Under the pieces are notes generated by a model. It was not told the origin of the DNA and ran no database searches. It saw nothing but the letters and a program-made list of their open reading frames with translations. Below, one piece after another: positions 5,790 to 13,359 of a stretch of DNA of 21,426 bases. This stretch comes from a virus. The stretch covers positions 1 through 21,426 of IMG/VR virus record IMGVR_UViG_3300046535_000604; one strand, 5' to 3'. Made by a program: the position numbers and the translations under genes. Position 1 is the first letter of the stretch; every line of letters starts with the position of its first letter.

Positions 5790-6037
5790 TCCCCCTCCGG
5801 TTCGTTCTGCGCTGCCAATCGCTCAGCCTGTAGCTCCTTGAGCCGCGCACCGATCACATCGGCATCGTCAGCCGCAAAATCTCCCGCGCTCTGCCCCGTA
5901 CTCGTCGCCCTCGGACTCGTCTCGGTTTGCCAGCGCGGCGTGCAATTCTGCGGCTTGGCCTCGTGGAGCGCCTTCAGTGTGCCGCAATGGACGCACCGCT
6001 CCGAGGCGGCATCCCATTCGTGTTCTGGGGTCGTCAT
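5786..6037 (-). CDS. Small Cys-containing protein of unknown function
   Basis: This 83-residue protein opens with HEWDAASERCVHCGTLK, a CxxC (C15, C18) preceded by a His, with a further Cys at 32: a possible zinc-binding half-ribbon of a type seen in short phage proteins. The C-terminal half is polar, with a short acidic and Ala-rich helix (about 57-80). Both ends overlap neighbours by 4 bases (ATGA at 6037 and 5789), placing it firmly between the spanin-like gene and the endolysin. No enzymatic motif is visible. Confidence 0.65.
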   Translation of the reverse strand: MTTPEHEWDAASERCVHCGTLKALHEAKPQNCTPRWQTETSPRATSTGQSAGDFAADDADVIGARLKELQAERLAAQNEPEGE

Positions 6038-6312
6038 TTGATGTTCGACCCCTTCAATCTCGCCTCGAGCTCACCCGTCGTCGGACGCGTCGATTCCAAA
6101 ACCTTGATCCGCTCCTCGAGCCGATCGTCGTCCCGCTGCGCCTGCTTGGTCAATTGCTGAACGCCATAGCGCATCCTGTCCATCTCAGCCCGCACGGCAT
6201 TGCGGAACTCCTCGTGCTCGCGGATCGAGAGCGACTTGTCGAAGGCACGGCTCAGGACGCCGATACCTGCCACCAGCAACGCCCCGATCGCTATGACGGC
6301 TTGCCAGTCCAT
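6034..6312 (-). CDS. Membrane-anchored coiled-coil protein, inner-spanin candidate
   Basis: This 92-residue protein has one N-terminal transmembrane helix (residues 4-20, QAVIAIGALLVAGIGVL) followed by a long charged helix (about 28-85) with heptad-like spacing, including REHEEFRNAVRAEMDRM and DDDRLEERIKVLEST. An N-terminal anchor plus periplasmic coiled coil is the form of Rz-type inner spanins, and it lies just upstream of the endolysin. The matching outer-membrane partner could be one of the two lipoproteins further downstream. Other phage membrane/coiled-coil proteins have the same outline, so the spanin call is tentative. It starts 3 bases after the fibre stop without a strong ribosome-binding site. 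Confidence 0.6.
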   Translation of the reverse strand: MDWQAVIAIGALLVAGIGVLSRAFDKSLSIREHEEFRNAVRAEMDRMRYGVQQLTKQAQRDDDRLEERIKVLESTRPTTGELEARLKGSNIK

Positions 6313-6315
6313 TCA

Positions 6316-9300
6316 TCACATTTTCATCGGGCCGATATAACTCGTGCCAATGGCAACATTTTTCACAAAATAGGCGCTCTCGAACGCAATCGCGCAAACC
6401 CCTCCAAAATAGGACGGGTTCCACACTGACTTGATGCCGAGATCGCCAATGACCTGAAGGAGCGATGAACTCCCCACCATAGGATCGTACGGCGGCTGTT
6501 CGCGCCATTTGAAATCAGTTTTCGAGAACGTCTTTCGCCCGTCGATCCACGCCTCGATCATTCCATCGTGTGGCGCACTGCCCGGTGCTGACAAGCCGGT
6601 CGTGTCGTAGGTGTTCATCTTGGTATGGATTTCGATAGAGTACCATTGCCCGGGGTTGAGCGCGGCCAGGATGCCGTACATAAAATCGTCCTGGCAGAAA
6701 TCATAGCCGTACTGGTAAGTTCCGAGCATGAACTTCTGATAGTCCGGGCCACCCGGCGTCACGCCCATGTTGTCCTGGTTGCGCGCGCTCCACCCATTCA
6801 TCGCCGCATAGTGGTTTTCGCCCTTCAGAGATGCCCGCGTGCAGGCACAAGCCCCGCCGTTCGATGATACCGACGTGCGATGCGCCGTACCCATCGTCCA
6901 CTTGCCGCCCGTACAGCTTGCGTTATCGGGGGGGATAAAGTCGGAGCCGAGCATCATGTACCAACGAACGTATAGCTCGTTTGGCAGCTTTCCCGCCGGC
7001 CACGGCGTCGTTCCGACCGGCTGGTACTTCAATTGCGCCTGCCCGCTGTTGATCGCGACCGTGGCCGTCGATGTAGCCGTGCCACCCGACCACTCGAATT
7101 GCGGGTTGATCCCGAACTCGTTGGGGCTGAAGAATGCCGCCGTGGCCGTGCCAAACCGGCTGGTGAAATCCCCAGTTTTGACTCCGATACGATAGAAGAG
7201 ATTGGACGAAAGACCGTCATTGAAGGTCGTCGATACCGGAACAGTCCAGGTGGTCGCGTCACTCCATGTCGTGCCGTCCGTCGAGGATTGCAGGGTGATC
7301 GTCGCGACGAAGGTGCCAGTGATCGTGACATGGATATCCCGGTTAGTTCCGGTCCCGACGATGGGGATTACGTCCGTGAAGGTGTTGCTCGCGATGTTCG
7401 CCGAGAAGGCGATGTAGTTTCCCGCCTCGTTGCGGGTCGTGCCTGGGGTCTTGTTGCCCTGAATCGTAACCCCGCCAACCGTAAAATTCGACCCGAGGAT
7501 GCTGAAGCTGTCAAAGTGCGAGGGGTGCTGGACATGGTTGGGCAGAGTGACGGCGACGCTCTTCATCCCGTTGAACGTCGTAAACGTCGGGACGACGCCG
7601 CCCTTTGTCACATTTGACGTGGCGGTGATCTGGCTCCCGACCTCGAAATTATACCACTCCGCGCCGTAGGACTTGATCGTGTAGTTGTTGGCGTCAATGA
7701 CTGTCTGGATCGGGTACCAGTCGTGGAGGAGGACGCCGCAGACCGAGACCTGGAAAGGAAGATTTACCCAATCGCCGGCTGAGGCTCCGTGCGTCGGGTC
7801 TGTGATCGTTATCACATCTGACCCGCTCGTGCAGCTGAACCCGTTGGTACTGCCGTCCATCGTCAGGTTCGAGGTCTTGCGCGGCGTTCTGACACCCTGG
7901 CCGGTTGCATCCTGCCCCGGCGCGTAGGTCGAGGCCGGATTCCCATCGGTCGTCGGAACGAAATAGAACTCCTGGTCAGCGATGTACTCCATCATCGGTT
8001 CGAGCCGATACATGATCGCCGATCCGCTGCTAGCGGCCAGCGGCGTGTACCCGTGGTTCGAGTAGGTCGACGGCACAACCACCGGCCATGTCCCATATGC
8101 CTCGATGCCGGGAGTCTGTCGCGCAAACATAAGTTGGACGCCGGTTCCGGTTGCCGTACCGGCGTGATTGCTCCCGCCCTGCGTCGTAACGGTGTGGGCA
8201 TCGACGACGGTGATGACCGAGGGCCACGGGAAATATCCCCCTTTGTTCGTCGAATTTGCCGACACGCTCGATACCCACATATTCGTTGCTAGGGCCGAGG
8301 TGTCAGGGATATTGCTAATCGTGTTGCTGCCGGAGACCACATCGCCAGTCGTAAAGATCGTCGGCGCGCTCTGAATGAACTGGATCGAGACGCTGCCAGA
8401 TGCAAGCGCATTGCGGTCGAGAGTGACCTGGGTGCTGCTATCGACGGTGGCAACCTTCGAGTCGATGTCGAGCTTCGCGAAGGTTGGATCGTAGGCGAAA
8501 AAGTGATTGAGTATCCCGGTGGTGCTGGACAGCCCGGTGATAATCTTCGATCCGGCGGTCGCCGTGCCAGTGAGTACCGTCACACCTACCTGGGCCTTCG
8601 TGTTGGTGTGGAATTTGCCGAGAGTGGACCACGGGTATTTGGCGGTATTCGGGCTTGTGCCTAAATCCCACGAAGAAACGATATTGGCATCGTCGCCGGC
8701 CTCGGTGAACATCCCCGAGAAGCTCGACCCGTCCGCAAAGAAATAGATCGACGGGTCCGTGCCAAGCCCAACGTCCTGCGTATAGCTATTAGCAACGCCG
8801 AGATGCACCCCCGCGCCGTCGATACCGTTCGGATAGAGCACGTCCTTAACTCGAAATACCTTTGGCGACGCTGTGCTGGCAAATTGCTGTGTGTTTGTGA
8901 CAGTCAGCACCGCTGTCGAGACCGTCTTCGCCGCGTTGGGCATTGCGAAGTGGAGCGCAAGCGTCGCACTGGCGATGTTGAAGGTGCCAGTCGAGGTCAC
9001 GGACTCGGGGGAGCTCAGAAGGGCGTTGTCGAGACATGCCAGCGTGTCGGTGCTGGTATCGGTATAAGTCACAAGGATCGTAGGTGGCGTCCCAGTATTT
9101 CTCGGTGCGATATACCGCGGGTTGCCGGTCATTTCCTTTAGGAAGAGTTCAAGGTTCTGGTTGGGATCGGCGACGGCCTCCTGAACGAGTTGGGTAATCG
9201 GCATGTTCCAGGTCTGCGGCGCCCCGGTTATCGGGGATGTACAGCTCGACGAGAGACCGCCGCTGCAACTCGATGCGTAGCTGGTCGTCCCCTGCGATGT

Positions 9301-9561
9301 GCCGTTCTTGTCGATCCAATCCCCGCCGCTATTGATCCACTTCTGGCCCGTGCTGCGGTTGTAGTAGGTCAGCGTCGAGCCGTAATTGGCCGCCCCGAAT
9401 TGCGAATTTTCCTCCGACACAAACCATCCGGTGAGGATGGCGGGAACAGAGAGGGCAATGCCTCCGTGCCCGAACAGCTTGCCCTCGCCATTTGGCACGG
9501 CCACGAACTGCGACAGTGCCGCAAAACAAACCGCCGCAAGAAGCAACCAACGTCTTATCAT
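6316..9561 (-). CDS. Large tail fibre/spike with polysaccharide-lyase-like C-terminus and N-terminal export signal
   Basis: This 1081-residue protein probably binds and may digest a host surface glycan. It opens with a signal-peptide or anchor-like segment (MIRRWLLLAAVCFAALSQFV). Residues about 50-100 contain YYNRSTGQKW and GGDWIDKNGTSQG, a pattern seen in tail-spike and lyase-associated proteins. The middle is built of beta repeats: GSKIITGLSS...VTLDRNA, GSNTISNIP, SGSDVITITDPTHGAS...VIDANNYTI, and TITLQSSTDGTTWSD, all common in phage fibres. From about residue 862 a jelly-roll like that of alginate or polysaccharide lyases follows: ELYVRWYMMLG, MIEAWIDGRKTF, and SVWNPSYFGG. The gene abuts the previous stop with no spacer and lacks a strong ribosome-binding site, so expression may depend on coupling. 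Lyase activity is inferred. Confidence 0.8.
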   Translation of the reverse strand: MIRRWLLLAAVCFAALSQFVAVPNGEGKLFGHGGIALSVPAILTGWFVSEENSQFGAANYGSTLTYYNRSTGQKWINSGGDWIDKNGTSQGTTSYASSCSGGLSSSCTSPITGAPQTWNMPITQLVQEAVADPNQNLELFLKEMTGNPRYIAPRNTGTPPTILVTYTDTSTDTLACLDNALLSSPESVTSTGTFNIASATLALHFAMPNAAKTVSTAVLTVTNTQQFASTASPKVFRVKDVLYPNGIDGAGVHLGVANSYTQDVGLGTDPSIYFFADGSSFSGMFTEAGDDANIVSSWDLGTSPNTAKYPWSTLGKFHTNTKAQVGVTVLTGTATAGSKIITGLSSTTGILNHFFAYDPTFAKLDIDSKVATVDSSTQVTLDRNALASGSVSIQFIQSAPTIFTTGDVVSGSNTISNIPDTSALATNMWVSSVSANSTNKGGYFPWPSVITVVDAHTVTTQGGSNHAGTATGTGVQLMFARQTPGIEAYGTWPVVVPSTYSNHGYTPLAASSGSAIMYRLEPMMEYIADQEFYFVPTTDGNPASTYAPGQDATGQGVRTPRKTSNLTMDGSTNGFSCTSGSDVITITDPTHGASAGDWVNLPFQVSVCGVLLHDWYPIQTVIDANNYTIKSYGAEWYNFEVGSQITATSNVTKGGVVPTFTTFNGMKSVAVTLPNHVQHPSHFDSFSILGSNFTVGGVTIQGNKTPGTTRNEAGNYIAFSANIASNTFTDVIPIVGTGTNRDIHVTITGTFVATITLQSSTDGTTWSDATTWTVPVSTTFNDGLSSNLFYRIGVKTGDFTSRFGTATAAFFSPNEFGINPQFEWSGGTATSTATVAINSGQAQLKYQPVGTTPWPAGKLPNELYVRWYMMLGSDFIPPDNASCTGGKWTMGTAHRTSVSSNGGACACTRASLKGENHYAAMNGWSARNQDNMGVTPGGPDYQKFMLGTYQYGYDFCQDDFMYGILAALNPGQWYSIEIHTKMNTYDTTGLSAPGSAPHDGMIEAWIDGRKTFSKTDFKWREQPPYDPMVGSSSLLQVIGDLGIKSVWNPSYFGGVCAIAFESAYFVKNVAIGTSYIGPMKM

Positions 9562-11226
9562 TCAAGTCACGCCATCAATGGCCGGATTCATCCACATCGT
9601 CAGCGTCGCCACGGCAACTCTTACTTGAGCGACGAGGAGCCCCTTAGCGGCCGCCGTAAAGGTTGCGGGCGTCGTTGCCGTTCCCGATTGGAGCTTCTGC
9701 GTAACTGGGTTGGCGCCGATATTCGGTACGGTCCAAGGATTCGTGCTGGTCGCGTGGGCGACTCCGGTGCCGACAAACGGCTGCGCGTTTCGGTTGCTGG
9801 CGAAGGTATAGTTCGGAAACGAAGCCGAAGCAGCGTAATCAATGTCCGACCAGATTTGCCGATCGGTCAAGGCGGAGGCCCCATTTACCTGGGCAAACTC
9901 AATCGCATAAGTCTGCGCGGTCGTCGTGTTGTTCCAAATGGAAAGAGGCGGCAGAATAAATGGGCTGAACTCGCTCGCTAGAGATGAAGTCACGATCTTC
10001 CAAGCAACCGGCGCGCCATTAAATGAGGCTCCTCCGGTCGTTACGAAATCAGTATTTTCTGCCACCAGCGATCCATAGGCACTCTCGTATTGAAACGTGT
10101 AGAGCGTGTTGGCGCTATCCGAGTTGCGGACCCAGATGCTGCCACTAGCCGCATTCCATGTGCCGGTCTTGAGCGTCGGCGTGGCGTTGAGTTTCATGTC
10201 TTGAAGGATGACTTGGAGCGTATCAATCAGACTGACGCCGACTATGGCCGTTCCACTATAAGACGACATATCGCCGTCCCGTATGATAACTTTCCCAACA
10301 CACCCAAGAAGCCCCACGATAAGCGGAGATTGCTTCGTGGCACCAAAAGAAAATGTGGGATTGATGATTTCGCAATCACAAGTTCTAAACGTCATTGCTC
10401 CGGTTGATGGAGTCTTAGAGGAAAAAACAAAGGTGCAATTGATTGCTCGAATATATCCGGTAAGACTACTGCTCGCCGCCGTAGGGCCAAAGTAAATCGT
10501 AGCTCCTGTCGCGGTCGAGGGACACGATATCGTGCAAGTATGCATGACAAGTTTAGAATGGACGCTGAGCGTAGCGTTGATGTTGAACGAAGAAGATGTG
10601 CTAGAGTTCGTACCGGCAGTCATCGACACGCCATACATATACATGGCACTGCCGGCCGCGCCTGCTATGGAAAAGGCTTGGGCCGCCGCACCAACTGCCT
10701 CGGCCGCACCGGCTGTAAACGCGGAGAACGACGCTGCGCCGCTCGGTGTCACACTGATGATCGCGAGGCCACCAGCCGGGGGCGTATAGGTGATCGCCGC
10801 GGTTGCCGTGGTCGAGAGGGCACTGTCAACCAGCAAATAGTCACCTACGCCACATACAGCAATGCCTGCGGTGATGGTGGTTTTGGCCTTAGCCCAGGTC
10901 GTCCCGTCCGAGTTGTCGCCCGTCGTTGCAGCGAAGAATGTCGTTCCGGCAGCGTTGACGGGGGCTCCAGGAAACACGGACATGAAAACGACTGCGCCAA
11001 TCGACAATCCCGCTCGGAGGAACCATCGACGAGTCGGGCCGTCCTTCTTCAAATCCTCGGCCACAAGTCGGTCCATCATCGTCGGCTCGCGCTCGGTCTT
11101 GCGCGTCGTCACGTCGAGCAGGAAGTCGTCGAGAGACTGGATTGCGAACGGGAGCGGGCGACCCACGGCCGCATCGAGAGCCGCGTCGCCGTAGCTGAGC
11201 AGAGTCAAATCCTCCAGGTCGATCAT
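9562..11226 (-). CDS. Beta-helix (pectin-lyase-like) surface protein with internal Tat-like signal
   Basis: This 554-residue protein starts at the ATG at 11226, overlapping the upstream stop (ATGA). Residues 1-50 are acidic and unfamiliar; residues 65-92 contain TRRWFLRAGLS, a hydrophobic run and VNAAG, the form of a twin-arginine signal with AxA cleavage site. After it, TTGDNSDGTTWAKAKTTI and GVGDYLLVDS are the opening of a right-handed parallel beta-helix as in pectin-lyase-like proteins. The body is Ser/Thr/Ala-rich with IIRDGDMSS-type rungs. The C-terminal 130 residues (SIWNNTTTAQTY, DRQIWSDIDY, VTQKLQSG) match a domain widely seen at the end of phage structural proteins. A start at Met50 or Met51 would give a normal Tat signal; no good ribosome-binding site precedes it. 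Likely a fibre or surface-exposed adhesin. Confidence 0.72.
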   Translation of the reverse strand: MIDLEDLTLLSYGDAALDAAVGRPLPFAIQSLDDFLLDVTTRKTEREPTMMDRLVAEDLKKDGPTRRWFLRAGLSIGAVVFMSVFPGAPVNAAGTTFFAATTGDNSDGTTWAKAKTTITAGIAVCGVGDYLLVDSALSTTATAAITYTPPAGGLAIISVTPSGAASFSAFTAGAAEAVGAAAQAFSIAGAAGSAMYMYGVSMTAGTNSSTSSSFNINATLSVHSKLVMHTCTISCPSTATGATIYFGPTAASSSLTGYIRAINCTFVFSSKTPSTGAMTFRTCDCEIINPTFSFGATKQSPLIVGLLGCVGKVIIRDGDMSSYSGTAIVGVSLIDTLQVILQDMKLNATPTLKTGTWNAASGSIWVRNSDSANTLYTFQYESAYGSLVAENTDFVTTGGASFNGAPVAWKIVTSSLASEFSPFILPPLSIWNNTTTAQTYAIEFAQVNGASALTDRQIWSDIDYAASASFPNYTFASNRNAQPFVGTGVAHATSTNPWTVPNIGANPVTQKLQSGTATTPATFTAAAKGLLVAQVRVAVATLTMWMNPAIDGVT

Positions 11227-11393
11227 TGCTTCACTGCTCCGGTGTTCGTCCATACCGTTCGCGCCCCGATGGTCGTGAACATCGCGCCGTCGTTCAGCCA
11301 GACTGTCTGTGTCGTAGCTGCGGGCGTCGAACCGCCTTGCGCAAGCCAACCTCCTAGCAGCACGGGCAGGAGTAGCAAAACTAGGCGGATCAT
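11223..11393 (-). CDS. Small exported protein, 56 residues
   Basis: The gene overlaps both neighbours by 4 bases (ATGA at 11393 and at 11226), which strongly supports it despite its size. The product begins MIRLVLLLLPVLLGGWLAQG, a typical signal-peptide shape, with a probable cleavage near STPA. The mature remainder is only about 30 residues with two similar strands, TVWLNDGAMFTT and TVWTNTGAVKQ. The TVW-N-GA repeat suggests a tiny beta-hairpin unit. Its role is unknown; it sits between two exported fibre-like proteins and may be a minor fibre component. Confidence 0.65.
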   Translation of the reverse strand: MIRLVLLLLPVLLGGWLAQGGSTPAATTQTVWLNDGAMFTTIGARTVWTNTGAVKQ

Positions 11394-12508
11394 GACGGGG
11401 CCAAGAAAACGGTAATCGTGCCAACTCCAACCCCACCCGTCCACCCGGTCGTCCCGGTCGTCTGGAGACAAAGGCGGTCGCCAATCGCGAGGTTGTCGGT
11501 CGCGCCCCCAACAAGGGTGAGTGTCTGGTTGGTCGCCGCCGTACCATTGGCGTTGAAGCTGCCCGAATGAAGGATTGTTCCTGCTGAACACGCGGTTCCG
11601 CTCGCCGCCTTGTTGACCGTAACTGTCGATGTACCGCCGGTTGCCGTCTCGACCGCGCCGATGATTGCGCTTATCGTCGAGGCTTGGTTGATGACCGCGA
11701 TCACGACATTGTTCGGGTTGACGGTCGCGATCCAGCCAACCGACACGGGAACATTGTGGAGTTTGGCGATACCTGCCGTCGAGGTCGTGGCAGCGGGCAG
11801 TGCCGCCCACGTCATATCATCATGGAGAAGCGTTGTTCCAGTCTGCGTTGCCGGCTGAGGCACCCCGAGGACTGCGTGCCAATTCGTGCCGTCGGAGAAG
11901 AAGTCCGCCCCCTGCTGGGGACCGAGCTTGATGCCCGTAACTCCTGCAATTCCATTGATCGTCGAGGTTGTCGAAGTCAGCGTGTTGCCGACCGTGCCGG
12001 TCTGGTAACTGAACCCAAAGCCCGACGCGAAGCTGCCTGTTGCCTGGGGTACGGGATCGGTCTGCGTGACCGTGTTCGTCCGGTTGACCGTCTTCTCCGC
12101 GTCGGTTGAGAGGATCGTATAGGCGCTGTTGCCGCTCTGCGTGTTGAGCGTTATGGTTAAATTCCAGACTGTGCCGGATTTGGAGAACCCGGTGCCGAAG
12201 GTCCACGGCAGGAAAGCCGAGCCATCACTCCCCAACCCATCAGCGACGGCAGGCCAAGCCACACCAAAAAACGGTCCCGGTGCTACGCTGTTTAGCGTCA
12301 GGCACGTAGTCGTACCCGTCGAGGTATCGGTCGTGCAGTCTCCGCCTTGGGTGAAGCCGCCAAACGACGTGCCTCCGACATTGTATTGGATCTGACCTGC
12401 AGAGCCCCCCGGTGTCCCACTGCCTCCGGTGCCGCCCCCATTTACAATCTGAGCAATCGCGCCCCCCGAAACGAGACACGCCGTCAGGACGGCGATTATC
12501 CGGCGCAT
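11390..12508 (-). CDS. Exported tail-fibre-like protein
   Basis: This 372-residue protein has an N-terminal signal peptide (MRRIIAVLTACLVSGGAIAQ, probable cleavage after AIA). Next comes GSAGQIQYNVGGTSFGGFTQ and DCTTDTSTGTTTCLTLNS, the repeat that opens many phage tail-fibre stalks in alphaproteobacterial and metagenomic phages. The remainder is Thr/Ser/Gly-rich beta sequence, including a central AEKTVNRTNTVTQTDPVPQA region typical of fibre beta-helical segments and a C-terminal VVIAVINQASTISAIIG domain with a Cys pair. An alternative lipobox (LTAC, Cys11) is present but its hydrophobic run is too short to favour it. The start has a GAGAGGGG ribosome-binding site upstream, and the stop overlaps the next gene. 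Confidence 0.75.
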   Translation of the reverse strand: MRRIIAVLTACLVSGGAIAQIVNGGGTGGSGTPGGSAGQIQYNVGGTSFGGFTQGGDCTTDTSTGTTTCLTLNSVAPGPFFGVAWPAVADGLGSDGSAFLPWTFGTGFSKSGTVWNLTITLNTQSGNSAYTILSTDAEKTVNRTNTVTQTDPVPQATGSFASGFGFSYQTGTVGNTLTSTTSTINGIAGVTGIKLGPQQGADFFSDGTNWHAVLGVPQPATQTGTTLLHDDMTWAALPAATTSTAGIAKLHNVPVSVGWIATVNPNNVVIAVINQASTISAIIGAVETATGGTSTVTVNKAASGTACSAGTILHSGSFNANGTAATNQTLTLVGGATDNLAIGDRLCLQTTGTTGWTGGVGVGTITVFLAPS

Positions 12509-12511
12509 GGC

Positions 12512-12883
12512 CTAGCGCCCCTCTCTGATCGTCAGCCCGGGCGTTGCACTCGCGGCGATGAAGCAAAATTGGTTGACGGGGGCGATAGGCCAGTAGTGCA
12601 AGGAGCCCGCCGCTAACGATGTCGTCCCCGCGGTCCCGATCGCCGCGGTGCATGGCGTGTTCGGGGTCGACGCCGCGGTCTCGCAATAGCCGATGACGAT
12701 CGAGCCCCCCGTATTATCGAGGGTGAGCGTCTTTCGATCGGCGTTGGCTCCGAGGCAATGCCCCGACGTGACCGATAGCGTAGCCGTCGTCACGAGATCC
12801 GAGACGCCGTGCGCCGCAGTTTGTGCCTGCGCGGCATGCCCGAGAACCGCCAGCAATCCAGCGGCGAGCGCTATCCTCCGCAT
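12512..12883 (-). CDS. Small exported beta-sandwich-like protein
   Basis: This 123-residue protein has a canonical Sec signal peptide: MRR, hydrophobic IALAAGLLAVLGH, and AAQA before Gln22. The mature part (about 100 residues) shows DRKTLTLDNTGGSIVIGYCE, then GTTSLAAGSLHYWPIAPVN and FCFIAASATPGLTIREG. This strand order matches small phage beta-sandwich proteins that decorate virions, though those normally lack a signal. Four Cys (43, 67, 78, 107) could pair after export. GGAGGG precedes the start. It is the first gene of the fibre cassette and follows a possible internal promoter. Confidence 0.68.
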   Translation of the reverse strand: MRRIALAAGLLAVLGHAAQAQTAAHGVSDLVTTATLSVTSGHCLGANADRKTLTLDNTGGSIVIGYCETAASTPNTPCTAAIGTAGTTSLAAGSLHYWPIAPVNQFCFIAASATPGLTIREGR

Positions 12884-12931
12884 CGTCTCATCCCTCCATC
12901 GGACGGGCGCGTCTCACGACGGGCCTCGGCC

Positions 12932-12940
12932 ATTGTATCA
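12932..12940 (-). promoter_or_regulatory. Extended -10-like sequence TGATACAAT
   Basis: On the minus strand the 59-base spacer between the HNH stop and the next start carries ACGTGATACAATGG, matching the extended -10 form TGnTAnAAT. No clear -35 is seen at 17 bases. Just downstream CGTC-GTGA-GACG can form a small GNRA-type hairpin before the GGAGGG ribosome-binding site. It would drive the exported fibre cassette independently of the virion module. Confidence 0.35.
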
Positions 12941-12942
12941 CG

Positions 12943-13359
12943 TCAATGAAGTAACCCACGCTCTCGAAGATCGACAAGATACACTATATCAAGCGCCTTC
13001 TCGATTGATATGCCTTCACGCCAATCAGTTTCGTCCCGGCCACCCTTCCCCGCATTACAGGTCGCGCATAGTACCTGAAGATTGCTCTCATCCATTGCCA
13101 AATGAGGATATTTGTGGCGAGGCTTGATATGATCGACGTTCATTACACTACCATCGGCCGCCGAACGTCCGCAGAGTTGGCATCGTCCGCCATCACGCTT
13201 AAGCACCAAATATCGGAGTTCCCGCCACTCAGGGGTGCTATAAAATGCCGGGATGGATCTACGCGCAGCAGCAGCGCGCATCTCCCTCGCCCTGCGTTTC
13301 CGCAACTTGCGAAGTTGCGCCTTGCTCTTTTTCCGCGCTTGGTGTTGATATATGTCCAT
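12943..13359 (-). CDS. HNH endonuclease (Cys-type)
   Basis: This 138-residue protein is a compact HNH nuclease. An Arg/Lys-rich helical N-terminus (residues 8-36) likely contacts DNA. The core has FYSTPEWRELRYLVLKRDGG (39-58), CQLC (60-63), the NVDHIKPR motif (74-81: D76, H77), N93 and LCATCNAGKG (97-106), giving both the zinc-binding CxxC pairs and the DH...N...N active site. It differs in family from the two plus-strand HNH genes near the left end. GGAG lies three bases before the ATG at 13359. It sits within the late operon but next to a structured spacer and a reverse-oriented gene, so it looks like a mobile or moron gene; a packaging-related nicking role, known for some phage HNH proteins, is less likely so far from terminase. 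Confidence 0.88.
   Translation of the reverse strand: MDIYQHQARKKSKAQLRKLRKRRAREMRAAAARRSIPAFYSTPEWRELRYLVLKRDGGRCQLCGRSAADGSVMNVDHIKPRHKYPHLAMDESNLQVLCATCNAGKGGRDETDWREGISIEKALDIVYLVDLRERGLLH

Noticed and set aside
9190-9981. 263-residue plus-strand open frame
   Set aside because: It is a shadow of the fibre and beta-helix genes, with Arg-rich low-information translation.
10540-11415. 291-residue plus-strand open frame
   Set aside because: It is antisense to the beta-helix protein and the 56-residue exported protein; its composition is Arg/Cys/Gly-rich without motif and it has no neighbouring plus-strand genes.
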